This document shows, piece by piece, positions 16,874 to 26,128 of a stretch of DNA of 64,000 bases. Source of the stretch: Alistipes sp. (GTDB lineage Bacteria > Bacteroidota > Bacteroidia > Bacteroidales > Rikenellaceae); NCBI GenBank assembly GCA_017555695.1, contig JAFZFX010000036.1, forward strand, positions 186,001-250,000, in the 5' to 3' direction. Positions within the stretch are counted from its first letter, which is position 1. Every line of letters starts with the position of its first letter. The translations under genes and the position numbers were made by a program. Below the pieces are notes generated by a model that saw only the letters and a list, made by a program, of their open reading frames with translations, was not told where the DNA came from and made no database searches.

Positions 16874-18922
16874 CTATTTCAAATCCATCTCCTCAATGAG
16901 GTAACCCGCGCCACCTATGCGGTCGATGACGAACAACACATAGCGGATATCCACCGAGATGTTACGGCAGATAGAGGGGTCGAACTCGATGTCGCTCATC
17001 GTCGAGCGCCAAGTGCGGTCGAAGTTGATACCAATCAACTCGCCACGGCCATTGATAATCGGCGAACCAGAGTTTCCGCCCGAAGTGTGGTTCGTAGCGA
17101 GGAAACATACGGGAACGCTATAACGGCCATTCACATCCACACCCCAGCGGCCATAATCCTTCTTGGCATAGATGTCGCGCAACGACTGGGGAATGTTGTA
17201 GTCGTATATGTTGGGATCATCCTTTGCGATGATACCGTCGATGGTCGATACGGGATGATGATACTCGGCATCGGCATACTCGTAGCCCGCCACCGAGCCG
17301 TAAGCCACACGCAGCGTCAGGTTAGCATCGGGGTAGAAAGCGCGGTTCTTGTCCCACTCACGCAGGGCACGCATATAGGGGCGGTACCACTTCTCGATGC
17401 TCGGCACATTACTCAAATTGCGGTATGCATACTTGCGGCTATTCTCGATGATGGGGTTAAAACGCTGTGCGAAGGTCACCATAACATCATCGGCCACCGA
17501 CTGCAGGGTAATCTTGTCGCTTGAGAGGAGGTTTGTCGCCGAGTAGAGCCACTCCACATAGGCCTTTGCGCCACCCTTCGACTCTACATCCTGCTTCAGG
17601 CCCTCGGGCAGACGCTCCTGAGGCATACGCTGCAGGAACTCACCAAGCATCTCGACAGCAATCTGCTCGTCAATCGTGCGGTTGTAATCTGCAGAGAACT
17701 TTGCCACCTGAGCCTTGATGCTCTCGTCGGTTGCACCCTCCTTGCCGGCTGCTGCCGAGAGTGTGCGAGCAAAGTTGAATACCGACACAGTACCTACCGA
17801 CTCGCTATAGAGCTCACGGATATAGTACTCCTGCTCAACACCCTTGTAAGCGACACGCATCGAGTCCAGCAACGACGCATACTCGGGCTTCGACTGCGCC
17901 CACTGAGCAAACTTCTTCTCGTAGGCCTGCTTGCTCTCTACTGTACCCAGACGCTGAAGACCCAGCACCTCACCCTGCCACTTCTTCCACGCATTGGCAA
18001 TCGAAGCGTGAACGGCAGCATAGGCAATACGCACCTCGGCACTCTTGGCCTGCTCGGCAGAGATAATGTCAAGGCGCTTGGTACGCAGGGCTATCTTCAT
18101 AGGGTCAGATACCTCGGCCACATACTTAACGGCGTCAGAGATGACATACTCCTGTGTGTTGCCGGGGAAACCGTAAATCATCGTAAAGTCGCCCTCGCCT
18201 ACGCCCTTGGTCGAGATTGAGAAGTGGCGTGCGGGACGATAGGGTTTGTTATCCTTTGAGTATGTCGCAGGGCGGTTGTTCTCATCAGCATAGACTCTGA
18301 ATATTGAGAAATCACCCGTATGGCGCGGCCAAATCCAGTTGTCGGTGTCGCCACCGAACTTACCGATTGATGAAGGGGGCGCACCCACCAGGCGTACATC
18401 GCGGAAAATCTCATAGACGAACAAGAACTGCTGATTGCCATAGTACATCTGCTCTACGGCAGCATCGTAACCCTCCTTGCGAGCCGCAGCGACTATATCC
18501 TGCGCCTTCTCGCCAGCGGCGATACGCTCGGTGATATCCTCCATACGCACCAGACGCTTAACCGAAAGACCCGGCACGGGTAACTCCTCGCCACGCGACT
18601 TGGCCCAGAAACCATTTGTTAGGTAGTCGTGCTCAACAGACGAGAGTTGCTGGATAGAGCCGTAGCCACAGTGGTGGTTGGTCAGAAGCAGACCCTCCTC
18701 CGACACATACTCGCCCGTACAGCCGCCGCCAAACAGCACTACAGCATCCTTCAGTGAGGCCTTATTTACCGAATAGACATCCTCAGCAGTCAGGCGAAAG
18801 CCCTTCTTGCGCATATCCTTAATGCGTGAACCGATAAGGCTCGGGAGCCACATACCCTCGTCGGCACTCGCACCCAAAAGCGTGCAGCTCAACACCACCG
18901 ACAAAAACAATTTCTTTAACAT
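16874..18922 (-). CDS. S46 family dipeptidyl-peptidase, DPP11-like
   Basis: The 682-aa serine peptidase has a signal peptide (residues 1-20, cleavage after ASA) and should act in the periplasm. It removes dipeptides from peptide N-termini. The catalytic His is in TNHHCGYG (83-84) and the nucleophile is Ser618 in TSGGNSGSP. In this family the residue 18 positions after the serine sets specificity: Gly in DPP7 (hydrophobic P1) and Arg in DPP11 (Asp or Glu P1). Here it is Arg636 (FDRTW), which favours DPP11. Length is a little below the usual 700-720 aa. It lies in a run with a CaCA antiporter upstream and a transporter downstream. Confidence 0.92.
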   Translation of the reverse strand: MLKKLFLSVVLSCTLLGASADEGMWLPSLIGSRIKDMRKKGFRLTAEDVYSVNKASLKDAVVLFGGGCTGEYVSEEGLLLTNHHCGYGSIQQLSSVEHDYLTNGFWAKSRGEELPVPGLSVKRLVRMEDITERIAAGEKAQDIVAAARKEGYDAAVEQMYYGNQQFLFVYEIFRDVRLVGAPPSSIGKFGGDTDNWIWPRHTGDFSIFRVYADENNRPATYSKDNKPYRPARHFSISTKGVGEGDFTMIYGFPGNTQEYVISDAVKYVAEVSDPMKIALRTKRLDIISAEQAKSAEVRIAYAAVHASIANAWKKWQGEVLGLQRLGTVESKQAYEKKFAQWAQSKPEYASLLDSMRVAYKGVEQEYYIRELYSESVGTVSVFNFARTLSAAAGKEGATDESIKAQVAKFSADYNRTIDEQIAVEMLGEFLQRMPQERLPEGLKQDVESKGGAKAYVEWLYSATNLLSSDKITLQSVADDVMVTFAQRFNPIIENSRKYAYRNLSNVPSIEKWYRPYMRALREWDKNRAFYPDANLTLRVAYGSVAGYEYADAEYHHPVSTIDGIIAKDDPNIYDYNIPQSLRDIYAKKDYGRWGVDVNGRYSVPVCFLATNHTSGGNSGSPIINGRGELIGINFDRTWRSTMSDIEFDPSICRNISVDIRYVLFVIDRIGGAGYLIEEMDLK

Positions 18923-18955
18923 ACTATATATTTCTTTATATTTTTTACATCCTAT

Positions 18956-19933
18956 TTATACCAGCAAGAACGCCAAATAACAACCAATCGTAGCCATTGC
19001 CAGCAAAGCCTTAACCCACTTATTACGGCTGCACAACAGCACAAATATTAGAGCCGAAGCCAGCAGACCAAACATCGTAAGGTTTACAACCTTGCTATCG
19101 TCAAAGTAGTAAACCGTACCACGCACATAAAGCAGGTCAGCAATAGCCAGAACAAAGTAGTTGAAGACATTACTACCCGCGATATTACCGAAGGCGATAT
19201 TAAAGTTACGCATACGGAACAACGAAATGGTAGAAGTGACCTCGGGCAACGATGTAGCCACACCCAAGAAGAGTGCGCCTGCCAAACCAGAGCCCAGATT
19301 GAGGCGCTCGGCAATGTCGTCGGTGATGTATGTCAAGATAATACTTGCCACAATAATACCGATGCTGGCCGCCACAAAGCGCACAACGATGCTACGCATA
19401 GAGAGCGTAACCTCTTCGCCGTCATCATCAGCCTCCTCATCCGAGCCATTGTCACCCGCCAGATAGCGCACCGACAAGATATAGAGAACCACAATCACCA
19501 ACGATGTGACACTCATATAGAACCACGGCGACTCGCCACCCAGCACAACCGTGCTATCCACCACCTGCTGCCAGTTGAGCCATACGCCGACATACATCAG
19601 TATAAGCAACAACATCACCGTGCGGTGGCTACGCGAGAGGTTAGCAGAGGTAAAACCCTTGAGGAAGAAGAGAATCACCACAGCCAACATTCCAAAGTTG
19701 AAGAGATTGCTACCCAAAATATTACCGATGCAAAGGCTTGCGTCGTCAATCAGCACCGTAGCCGAGATGCTGGTAAAGAGTTCGGGCAACGAAGTGATGG
19801 CCGAAAGCAATACTCCGCCCAAAAATGCGCCCGAGAGTTTTGTCGAGCGATCAATCATATCGATATAGCGTGACGCCAAAATCGAAAACCACACTACGGC
19901 GGCAACCGTCAAAAGATAAAATGCGTATATCAT
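18956..19933 (-). CDS. Calcium/sodium antiporter, CaCA family (YrbG-like)
   Basis: The 325-aa membrane protein carries two inverted alpha-repeats that bind the cation: GVLLSAITSLPELFTSIS near 40-57 and GVATSLPEVTSTIS near 220-233. Each repeat is followed by a GN(I)xGSNxFN motif. About ten helices are predicted by eye, with a short acidic cytosolic loop (GSDEEADDDGEE) around 163-174 in the middle. It exchanges a divalent cation, most likely Ca2+, against Na+ or H+. It sits 48 bp after rodA and 33 bp before the S46 peptidase gene. Confidence 0.88.
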   Translation of the reverse strand: MIYAFYLLTVAAVVWFSILASRYIDMIDRSTKLSGAFLGGVLLSAITSLPELFTSISATVLIDDASLCIGNILGSNLFNFGMLAVVILFFLKGFTSANLSRSHRTVMLLLILMYVGVWLNWQQVVDSTVVLGGESPWFYMSVTSLVIVVLYILSVRYLAGDNGSDEEADDDGEEVTLSMRSIVVRFVAASIGIIVASIILTYITDDIAERLNLGSGLAGALFLGVATSLPEVTSTISLFRMRNFNIAFGNIAGSNVFNYFVLAIADLLYVRGTVYYFDDSKVVNLTMFGLLASALIFVLLCSRNKWVKALLAMATIGCYLAFLLV

Positions 19934-19981
19934 TATAATAAAAGGTTTCTTCTCAATCTACAAGTTTGTGCTATCTCATTG

Positions 19982-21433
19982 CTATCTCACGGCCGACATC
20001 AGTCCATTACGCGGCGAGGCATCCAATCGTATGGCGATAAATACCAATATGGTAAAGGCCACAAGCGACGAGCCTCCATAGCTTAGGAACGGCAGCGGGA
20101 TACCCATCACGGGCATCAAGCCGACGGTCATACCCACATTCACCAATACATGGAAAAGGAGAATGGCCGACACACAATAGCTATATATACGGCCGAAGGG
20201 CTCCTCCTGTCTCTCGCCCATCTTCATCAGTCGCAGGATTAATCCGCACAGCAGCGCAAGCACAAACATCGAGCCCACAAAGCCCCACTCCTCGCCCACG
20301 GTGCAGAAGATGAAGTCGGTATGCTTCTCGGGCACGAAGTTATACTTAATCTGCGTACCCTCCATAAAGCCCTTGCCAAACAGACCTCCCGAGCCGATGG
20401 CAATCTTCGACTGGTTTACATTGTAATCGGCACCACTCGGGTCACTCATAATACCCAAGAAGCTGAGGATTCTCACCTTCTGGTGCTCCTTCAACACCGA
20501 CTCGAAGATGGTGTCGGCCGTAGGCACAAAGAGCATAGAGCCAACGAACAGCGCCAGAGTAAGGAACATAGCCGAAATATTCTTCTTAAGGGCATATATC
20601 GCTGCCACCAACACTCCACCAACGGTTGCGATAATCAGGCTCACATAGCCACTCAACGCTCCGTCCCACAGCAGGGCCGACAGCACATAGAGCATTATAG
20701 CCGATAGGCAGATAGTAGCAACAAAGACAATATGAAGGCGCCACTGTCCAATCATCATCGCACTCGACACAGCGAAGAGCAACAGCAACAACAGCAGCAA
20801 CAGAATAGGCGTAAAGAGGAACGAGCAGATGAAGAGCGTAGCCACAATCAGCACGGGGATACATATCCACTTGTTCAGACCCTCGCGATAAAGCACAAAG
20901 ATAAACGAACACAGCACCACACCCGAGCCCGTATCGTTCTGCAGGATGATGATAGCCAGCGGCAAGAATATAATCAGCGCCACGCGCACAAGGTGGCCTA
21001 TGCGTTTAATCGAGAAGGAGTAGTTACTCATCAGTCGCGCCACGGCCAGCGCCGTTGCAATCTTCGCAAACTCAACGGGTTGTATTCGCACCGAACCAAA
21101 CTCAAACCACGCCTTAGCACCATTTACCTCTCGTCCAAACAGCAATACCGCTATCAGCAACAATATACCCAATGCGTAGGAGTGGTAGGCAAACATATGG
21201 TAGAATCGGGAGTCGAGAAGTAGGATGAACAACGCCACCGTAAATGCCGTACCCATCCAGAAAATCTGCTTTATATAGTTCTGGCTGAACGAAAAGGCCT
21301 CAATCTCGTCGTTATACGATGCCGAGATGATGTTCACAAAACCCGCAAACACCAACAACAGATAGAGGATGACAGCGATGCCATCCACACCTTCGAACAA
21401 CGACATCTGATTTTTGCTATATCTATTCTGCAT
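19982..21433 (-). CDS. rodA: Rod shape-determining protein RodA (SEDS glycosyltransferase)
   Basis: The 483-aa polytopic membrane protein belongs to the SEDS family, whose members polymerise glycan strands from lipid II during cell elongation. Visible landmarks are the conserved RIQPVEFAKIATALAVARL segment and the C-terminal GIPLPFLSYGGSS motif. It is longer than E. coli RodA because of extra hydrophobic sequence around residues 190-300, including a run of nine leucines near residue 210. It overlaps the end of mrdA (its PBP2 partner) by 11 bp, which signals translational coupling. Confidence 0.94.
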   Translation of the reverse strand: MQNRYSKNQMSLFEGVDGIAVILYLLLVFAGFVNIISASYNDEIEAFSFSQNYIKQIFWMGTAFTVALFILLLDSRFYHMFAYHSYALGILLLIAVLLFGREVNGAKAWFEFGSVRIQPVEFAKIATALAVARLMSNYSFSIKRIGHLVRVALIIFLPLAIIILQNDTGSGVVLCSFIFVLYREGLNKWICIPVLIVATLFICSFLFTPILLLLLLLLLFAVSSAMMIGQWRLHIVFVATICLSAIMLYVLSALLWDGALSGYVSLIIATVGGVLVAAIYALKKNISAMFLTLALFVGSMLFVPTADTIFESVLKEHQKVRILSFLGIMSDPSGADYNVNQSKIAIGSGGLFGKGFMEGTQIKYNFVPEKHTDFIFCTVGEEWGFVGSMFVLALLCGLILRLMKMGERQEEPFGRIYSYCVSAILLFHVLVNVGMTVGLMPVMGIPLPFLSYGGSSLVAFTILVFIAIRLDASPRNGLMSAVR

Positions 21434-23261
21434 AGTGTCGGGGGTTATAGGGTAAATTCTTCACATAGTCCACCAACTGGGGACGAGTAATCGTGTCGGT
21501 CAAGTAGTACTCCTCCAGAAGGCTGGCGATAGGCAACGCAATGGTCGCACCGAAACCACCAAACTCCACATATACCGAGATGGCGATCTTGGGATTATCC
21601 TTCGGCGCAAACGAGAGGAATGTCGAGTGGTCCTTGCCGTGGGGGTTCTGTGCCGTACCTGTCTTACCGCAGATATCCAATCCCGGCACATGCGCGCGCC
21701 ACGAAGTACCAGCACCAGCCACATTCACGCCTCGCCACATACCCTCGACGATGGGAGTGAAGTGCTCGGTTGCCACCTTGGTGTACTGCTTCTCGTAGAA
21801 GCGGCGGTCGATAGAGTCCTGACCCTCGATGGCCTTAACGATGTGGGGAATATAGTAGTAACCGCGGTTAGCCACGATTGCCGCCATATTTGCCATCTGC
21901 AATGGTGTACAACCCAACTCACCCTGACCGATTGAGAGTGACAACACCGTCAAACTGTTCCACGAGCCACGATAGCGCTTGTCGTAGAGTTCGCGCGTAG
22001 GCACCGTACCGGGGCCCTCACCGATAAAGTCGGAGTCGAGTTTACGGCCATAGCCGAAGCTCTTGACATAGTCCGACCACACCTCCAGACCCTTCTTCAC
22101 GCTACCATATTTGCGGTTTTCGATAATATCACGGAATACATAGCAGAAGTATGCGTTGCACGACTGCGCCACGGCGTTACGCAAATCGAGCGGTGAGCCG
22201 TGCGGGTGGCACTTCTGGCTGATTCGACCCACATGATAACCCAAGTGGCAGGGATATGCCTGCGCGGGGGTGAGCACACCCTCCTGAAGACCGATAAGAC
22301 CCTGCACCAGCTTGAATGTAGAGCCAGGAGGATACTTCGACTTCACGGCACGGTTAAAGAGTGGGTTGCGCTTGTTGTTGAGCAGACGCATATAGTTGTT
22401 GCCTCGCTCGCGGCCAATCAACTCGTCGGGATCGAATGTGGGCGACGATGCCATAACCAGAATCTCGCCCGTAGAGGGTTCGATAGCCACGACGGCACCC
22501 ACCTTGCCCTCCATCAACTCCTCGGCAAAGGCCTGCAAGCGGGCGTCGATGGTACAGGTGATGCGCTTACCCGCAACGGGCAGCGTGTCGTAGAGGCCAT
22601 CCATATATGAGCCCTTGATGGCTCCGTGGGCATCCTTCTCCAGAATCTTCACACCATCCTTACCTCGCAGATGGCGCTCGTAAGCCGCCTCGACACCCGC
22701 TCGGCCGATGTAGTCACCCATCTTATACTCGCCTTCGCCATCCTTGATGTCGTTGCGGTTCACCTCCTCGAGATAACCAAGCAGGTTACCACCAATCTTG
22801 CGGGGGTAGTTACGCATAGTACGATATACGGAGTGGAATCCAGGGAAGTTATACTCATCGAGGCGCACCTTCACCTCCGTGGGTACGAATGGTGCTACCA
22901 GCGTAGCCTTGCGGGGCGCACTGCGGGCATCGCGTAACACACGCAACAGCTTATCCTTGCTGATGCCCACCAAGTCGCACAGACGCACCGTATCGAAACC
23001 CTGCTTGCCAATGTCGCGATAGGTAACCATCAGGTCGTAGCACTCCTTACTCTGCACCAGATACTCGCCGTTGCGGTCGATAATCTCGCCTCGCGGAGCA
23101 TACTGCACCTCATAGCGCAACACATTGCCGTCGGCCAGACTCTTATACTTCGTGTCGAAGAGCTGGATATAACCCACACGCAATGCTATGACGCCGAAGA
23201 TTACGAAGACGATAGCTCGCAGAATCGTGCGTCTGATGTATGCATCATTACCACCACTCAT
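21423..23261 (-). CDS. mrdA: Penicillin-binding protein 2, elongation transpeptidase
   Basis: The 612-aa class B PBP cross-links peptidoglycan during elongation. One N-terminal membrane helix (about 12-32) anchors a periplasmic part made of a dimerisation domain and a transpeptidase domain. The three active-site motifs are S314-TFK, S367-CN and K533-TG. A Cys/His-rich segment (YPCHLGYHV to KCHPHG, about 337-355) resembles the zinc site found in Gram-negative PBP2. It lies between mreD (6 bp upstream) and rodA (11-bp overlap), the classic rod-system order. Confidence 0.96.
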   Translation of the reverse strand: MSGGNDAYIRRTILRAIVFVIFGVIALRVGYIQLFDTKYKSLADGNVLRYEVQYAPRGEIIDRNGEYLVQSKECYDLMVTYRDIGKQGFDTVRLCDLVGISKDKLLRVLRDARSAPRKATLVAPFVPTEVKVRLDEYNFPGFHSVYRTMRNYPRKIGGNLLGYLEEVNRNDIKDGEGEYKMGDYIGRAGVEAAYERHLRGKDGVKILEKDAHGAIKGSYMDGLYDTLPVAGKRITCTIDARLQAFAEELMEGKVGAVVAIEPSTGEILVMASSPTFDPDELIGRERGNNYMRLLNNKRNPLFNRAVKSKYPPGSTFKLVQGLIGLQEGVLTPAQAYPCHLGYHVGRISQKCHPHGSPLDLRNAVAQSCNAYFCYVFRDIIENRKYGSVKKGLEVWSDYVKSFGYGRKLDSDFIGEGPGTVPTRELYDKRYRGSWNSLTVLSLSIGQGELGCTPLQMANMAAIVANRGYYYIPHIVKAIEGQDSIDRRFYEKQYTKVATEHFTPIVEGMWRGVNVAGAGTSWRAHVPGLDICGKTGTAQNPHGKDHSTFLSFAPKDNPKIAISVYVEFGGFGATIALPIASLLEEYYLTDTITRPQLVDYVKNLPYNPRHYAE

Positions 23262-23267
23262 CCGCGA

Positions 23268-23783
23268 CTACTTGTTAAGGATTTTCTCTATGAATAACTT
23301 GACGATGTACCAGATGACAACCACCGCCACAATGTCGCTCACCACAATACGCAGCAGCGTGTGCAGCAAATGTGACATCGACAATGACTCGGCCACGAAG
23401 TAGATGACGCTGTGCAGCAATATCATCACTGCCATATAGGTCATCAGATTCTTCTGCGGCAGACGATACAGCGCAGGGATGGTGTCGTCGGCACCCGTAT
23501 TAAGACCTGTTGTCAGGCTGATGACAAATACTCGTGCGAAGCCCACGGCCGTAGTCGCTATGACATTCAGACCGCACAGACCCGTCGCCATATCCATCAC
23601 AAGACCCATCAGCGCCGCAAGCAGCATTACCCAAATGGGACGCATATCCAGCGGCAGCATTATAATAAATGCGATATAGATTAGCGGATGGAAATAGATA
23701 CCCAGCGAGATGTTGTCGAAGAGAAAAATCTGCAACAGCACCACGCCTATGAACATTCCCACATATGATAAATATCTCTGCAT
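23268..23783 (-). CDS. mreD: Rod shape-determining protein MreD
   Basis: This 171-aa hydrophobic protein has about five membrane helices and the MreD position between mreC and mrdA. The NISLGIYFHPLIYIAFIIMLP opening is typical of Bacteroidetes MreD. It is an inner-membrane partner of MreC in the elongasome. Sequence conservation in this family is low, so the context carries much of the call. Confidence 0.88.
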   Translation of the reverse strand: MQRYLSYVGMFIGVVLLQIFLFDNISLGIYFHPLIYIAFIIMLPLDMRPIWVMLLAALMGLVMDMATGLCGLNVIATTAVGFARVFVISLTTGLNTGADDTIPALYRLPQKNLMTYMAVMILLHSVIYFVAESLSMSHLLHTLLRIVVSDIVAVVVIWYIVKLFIEKILNK

Positions 23784-23805
23784 AAAAAAGTTCTCTCTTT
23801 ACCTA

Positions 23806-24705
23806 TCAGTTTTGGTATGGAGTGCCGCCACCCGACGACGAGTAGTTGCCACTCTCCACTGCACGCTCCAACTCCGACACCTCGTTGTAGTCGTAGTTCT
23901 CGATCAGAATCACATTGCTCACCTTCGCCAAGTCGGTAGCCAAACGAATCACCACATCGTTAGCCGTCTGGCTCTCGTTGCGCTTATAGCTCTCGACATA
24001 ACCGATTTTCACCTTCATATCGGCGGGGAAGTATTGCGACACGCCCGAGCTGATAACCTCGTCGCCCACCTCAATCTCGGCGTAAATCGACAGGTTGTTC
24101 ATCTCCACACGGTAGGGGCTCTTGCCACTCCACGAGATTGAGCCGATACGGTCGTCACCCACAATCTTACCACTCGAACGGAAGTCGGTGTTAAGGATTG
24201 ACTTCACCACCGAGTAGCGGTTCGAGCAGGCCACAACAAAGCCCACCATCACGCCGTCAGGAGTAATAACACCCATATTGGGAATCACACCGTGCATCGT
24301 ACCCTTATTCAGGGTTATGAAGTTACGCGTGCGGTTTGTCGTATTCGATATGATGCGGGCCGCCATATGACGATACTGCACCAGACCCTGAGCCGTCAGC
24401 GAGTCAATCTCGGCATAAGCCATTTCGTCAGCCGAAGCGGCCTGCTGCTCGCGCATAAACTCCAACTCGGTCTCGAGTTCGGCCACGCGCTCGGCCAGCA
24501 TCTCGTTCTCGCCACGCAGCGTAAAGTAGTGCTTCACACCAAAGATAGAGTTCTGCAAACCACCTATCACGCTATTCGTGTGGGCCAAAATTTTGGCCTG
24601 CGTATAGTATGTCGAATGTGCATAGCAGTAGAGCGCCACGCCCTCGATCAAAAGGAACAACAGCACTACATAGATTCTGCGTATGAACTCAATCAGTTTA
24701 TACAT
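23806..24705 (-). CDS. mreC: Rod shape-determining protein MreC
   Basis: The protein of about 299 aa has a short cytosolic N-terminus, one membrane helix (about 10-30), a coiled coil (about 62-90, ENEMLAERVAELETELE) and a periplasmic beta-domain. This is the MreC build. It links MreB and MreD to PBP2. I start it at ATG 24705 (MYKLIEFIRRIY) because a short helix-preceding N-terminus is usual; an in-frame start 21 bp upstream is possible. The C-terminus is Gly/Ser-rich. It lies between mreB and mreD. Confidence 0.92.
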   Translation of the reverse strand: MYKLIEFIRRIYVVLLFLLIEGVALYCYAHSTYYTQAKILAHTNSVIGGLQNSIFGVKHYFTLRGENEMLAERVAELETELEFMREQQAASADEMAYAEIDSLTAQGLVQYRHMAARIISNTTNRTRNFITLNKGTMHGVIPNMGVITPDGVMVGFVVACSNRYSVVKSILNTDFRSSGKIVGDDRIGSISWSGKSPYRVEMNNLSIYAEIEVGDEVISSGVSQYFPADMKVKIGYVESYKRNESQTANDVVIRLATDLAKVSNVILIENYDYNEVSELERAVESGNYSSSGGGTPYQN

Positions 24706-24763
24706 AACTCCTTGCTCTTTCACCACCTCTGCACACGCAGTCCAGAGGTCTATTAATTAGCGA

Positions 24764-24790
24764 CAGGCGGAGGAATTTCCTCCCCGCCTG
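24764..24790 (-). promoter_or_regulatory. Hairpin between mreB and mreC
   Basis: The arms caggcgg (24764-24770) and ccgcctg (24784-24790) enclose a second complementary pair (aggaa and ttcct), giving a strong stem in the 147-bp mreB-mreC gap. No T-run follows on the minus strand. It could stabilise or cut the mRNA so that mreB is made in excess over mreC and mreD, which is an inference. Confidence 0.5.
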
Positions 24791-24852
24791 CCGTTAAACG
24801 ATTGTTCGTATTTAGAAATTGTCCCGCCGGATAGATTCCGACTCGGACTATG

Positions 24853-25872
24853 CTACTTCATCAAGAACGAGAACTTGTCGATGTTCTTCATAGCGATACC
24901 CGTACCACGAGCGATAGCGCGCAACGGATCCTCGGCAATATGGAACGGCAGACCACACTTGTTCGAGAGTCGCTTATCCAGACCCTTGATCAAGGCACCA
25001 CCACCAGCCAAGTAGATACCGTTCTTCACGATATCAGAGTACAACTCGGGCGGCATAGTCTCCAACACCTTCATCAACGCAGCATCGAGCTTAACGAGTG
25101 ACTTCTCCAAAGCGTATGCAATCTCGTTGTAAGAGAGTGTAACGGTCTGCGGCAGTGAAGTCAAGAGGTTGGGACCTGTCAAAAGGAAGTCCTCGGGCTC
25201 CTCCTCCAACTCGGGGATAGCGGCACCGATAGCGAGCTTAATCTCCTCGGCAGTACGCTCACCGATACGGATGTTGTGCTGCTGACGCACATAGTTCTTG
25301 ATATCCTCGGTGAAGACATCACCTGCAACATTGATTGACTCCGAGCAAACGATACCACCCAACGAGATACAAGCAATCTCAGATGTACCACCACCGATGT
25401 CGATAATCATATTACCCTCAGGAGCCTCAACATCCAGACCTGCACCCAACGCAGCGGCCATAGGCTCGAAGATCATATATACATCACGCGCACCAGCGTG
25501 CTCGGCAGAGTCACGCACCGCACGAATCTCCACATTCGTAGAACCTGACGGAATACAGATGACCATACGCAACGAGGGGGCGAACATGCTGTTTGAAGTA
25601 CGCACCTTCTTGATAAGACCACGCAACATCAACTCCGTAGCGTTGAAGTCGGCAATCACACCCTCCTTCAAGGGGCGGATAGTCTTGATGTTGGGGTTGG
25701 TCTTCTCGTGCATCTGGCGAGCCTGCTGACCGATGGCCATCACCTTGCCAGTATGAACATCCAAGGCCACAATCGATGGCTCATCGACCACAACCTTGCC
25801 GTTGTAGATAATTAGTGTGTTGGCAGTACCGAGGTCGATAGCCAACTCCTGTGTTAATGAAAAAAATCCCAT
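24853..25872 (-). CDS. mreB: Rod shape-determining protein MreB (actin-like)
   Basis: The 339-aa actin-like ATPase forms membrane-bound filaments that steer cell-wall synthesis. Actin-fold motifs are clear: phosphate-1 DLGTANT (13-19), phosphate-2 MIIDIGGGTSEIA, and the adenosine motif AGGGALIKGLD. The N-terminus MGFFSLTQE is normal for the family. It is the first gene of the rod-shape operon and has its own promoter with a leader of about 95 nt. Confidence 0.97.
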   Translation of the reverse strand: MGFFSLTQELAIDLGTANTLIIYNGKVVVDEPSIVALDVHTGKVMAIGQQARQMHEKTNPNIKTIRPLKEGVIADFNATELMLRGLIKKVRTSNSMFAPSLRMVICIPSGSTNVEIRAVRDSAEHAGARDVYMIFEPMAAALGAGLDVEAPEGNMIIDIGGGTSEIACISLGGIVCSESINVAGDVFTEDIKNYVRQQHNIRIGERTAEEIKLAIGAAIPELEEEPEDFLLTGPNLLTSLPQTVTLSYNEIAYALEKSLVKLDAALMKVLETMPPELYSDIVKNGIYLAGGGALIKGLDKRLSNKCGLPFHIAEDPLRAIARGTGIAMKNIDKFSFLMK

Positions 25873-25973
25873 ATCTCTATTTTACTTTATTAATCAAATA
25901 GTTACGCACCAATCCCACCCTCTCGATGCCCTCTTTCACAGGGGTCGAAAAGAGTAGAATCCGTTTGACTGTA

Positions 25974-26006
25974 CAAAGGTAGTGAAAAGATGAGTAATTT
26001 TTCCAA
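25974..26006 (-). promoter_or_regulatory. Promoter of the mreB operon
   Basis: On the minus strand TACCTTTG (25974-25981) matches the -7 consensus, with TTGG (26003-26006) upstream after a 21-bp spacer. It overlaps the start of the divergent pgi control region. Confidence 0.65.
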
Positions 26007-26026
26007 CTTTTTGTGGAATTTTTTGT

Positions 26027-26034
26027 TAATTTTG
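26027..26034 (+). promoter_or_regulatory. Promoter -7 element of pgi
   Basis: TAATTTTG matches TAnnTTTG about 95 bp upstream of the pgi start. A well-spaced TTTG is not seen, so the -33 part is weak. It is divergent from, and only about 50 bp away from, the mreB promoter. Confidence 0.5.
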
Positions 26035-26128
26035 CATCGTCAATTTTTTACGGCACATAGAGCGAGGCTTCGGTCTATGTGTCGGGGTTTGAAAACAATT
26101 TACAAAACAATAAAAACTAATTAGAAAA

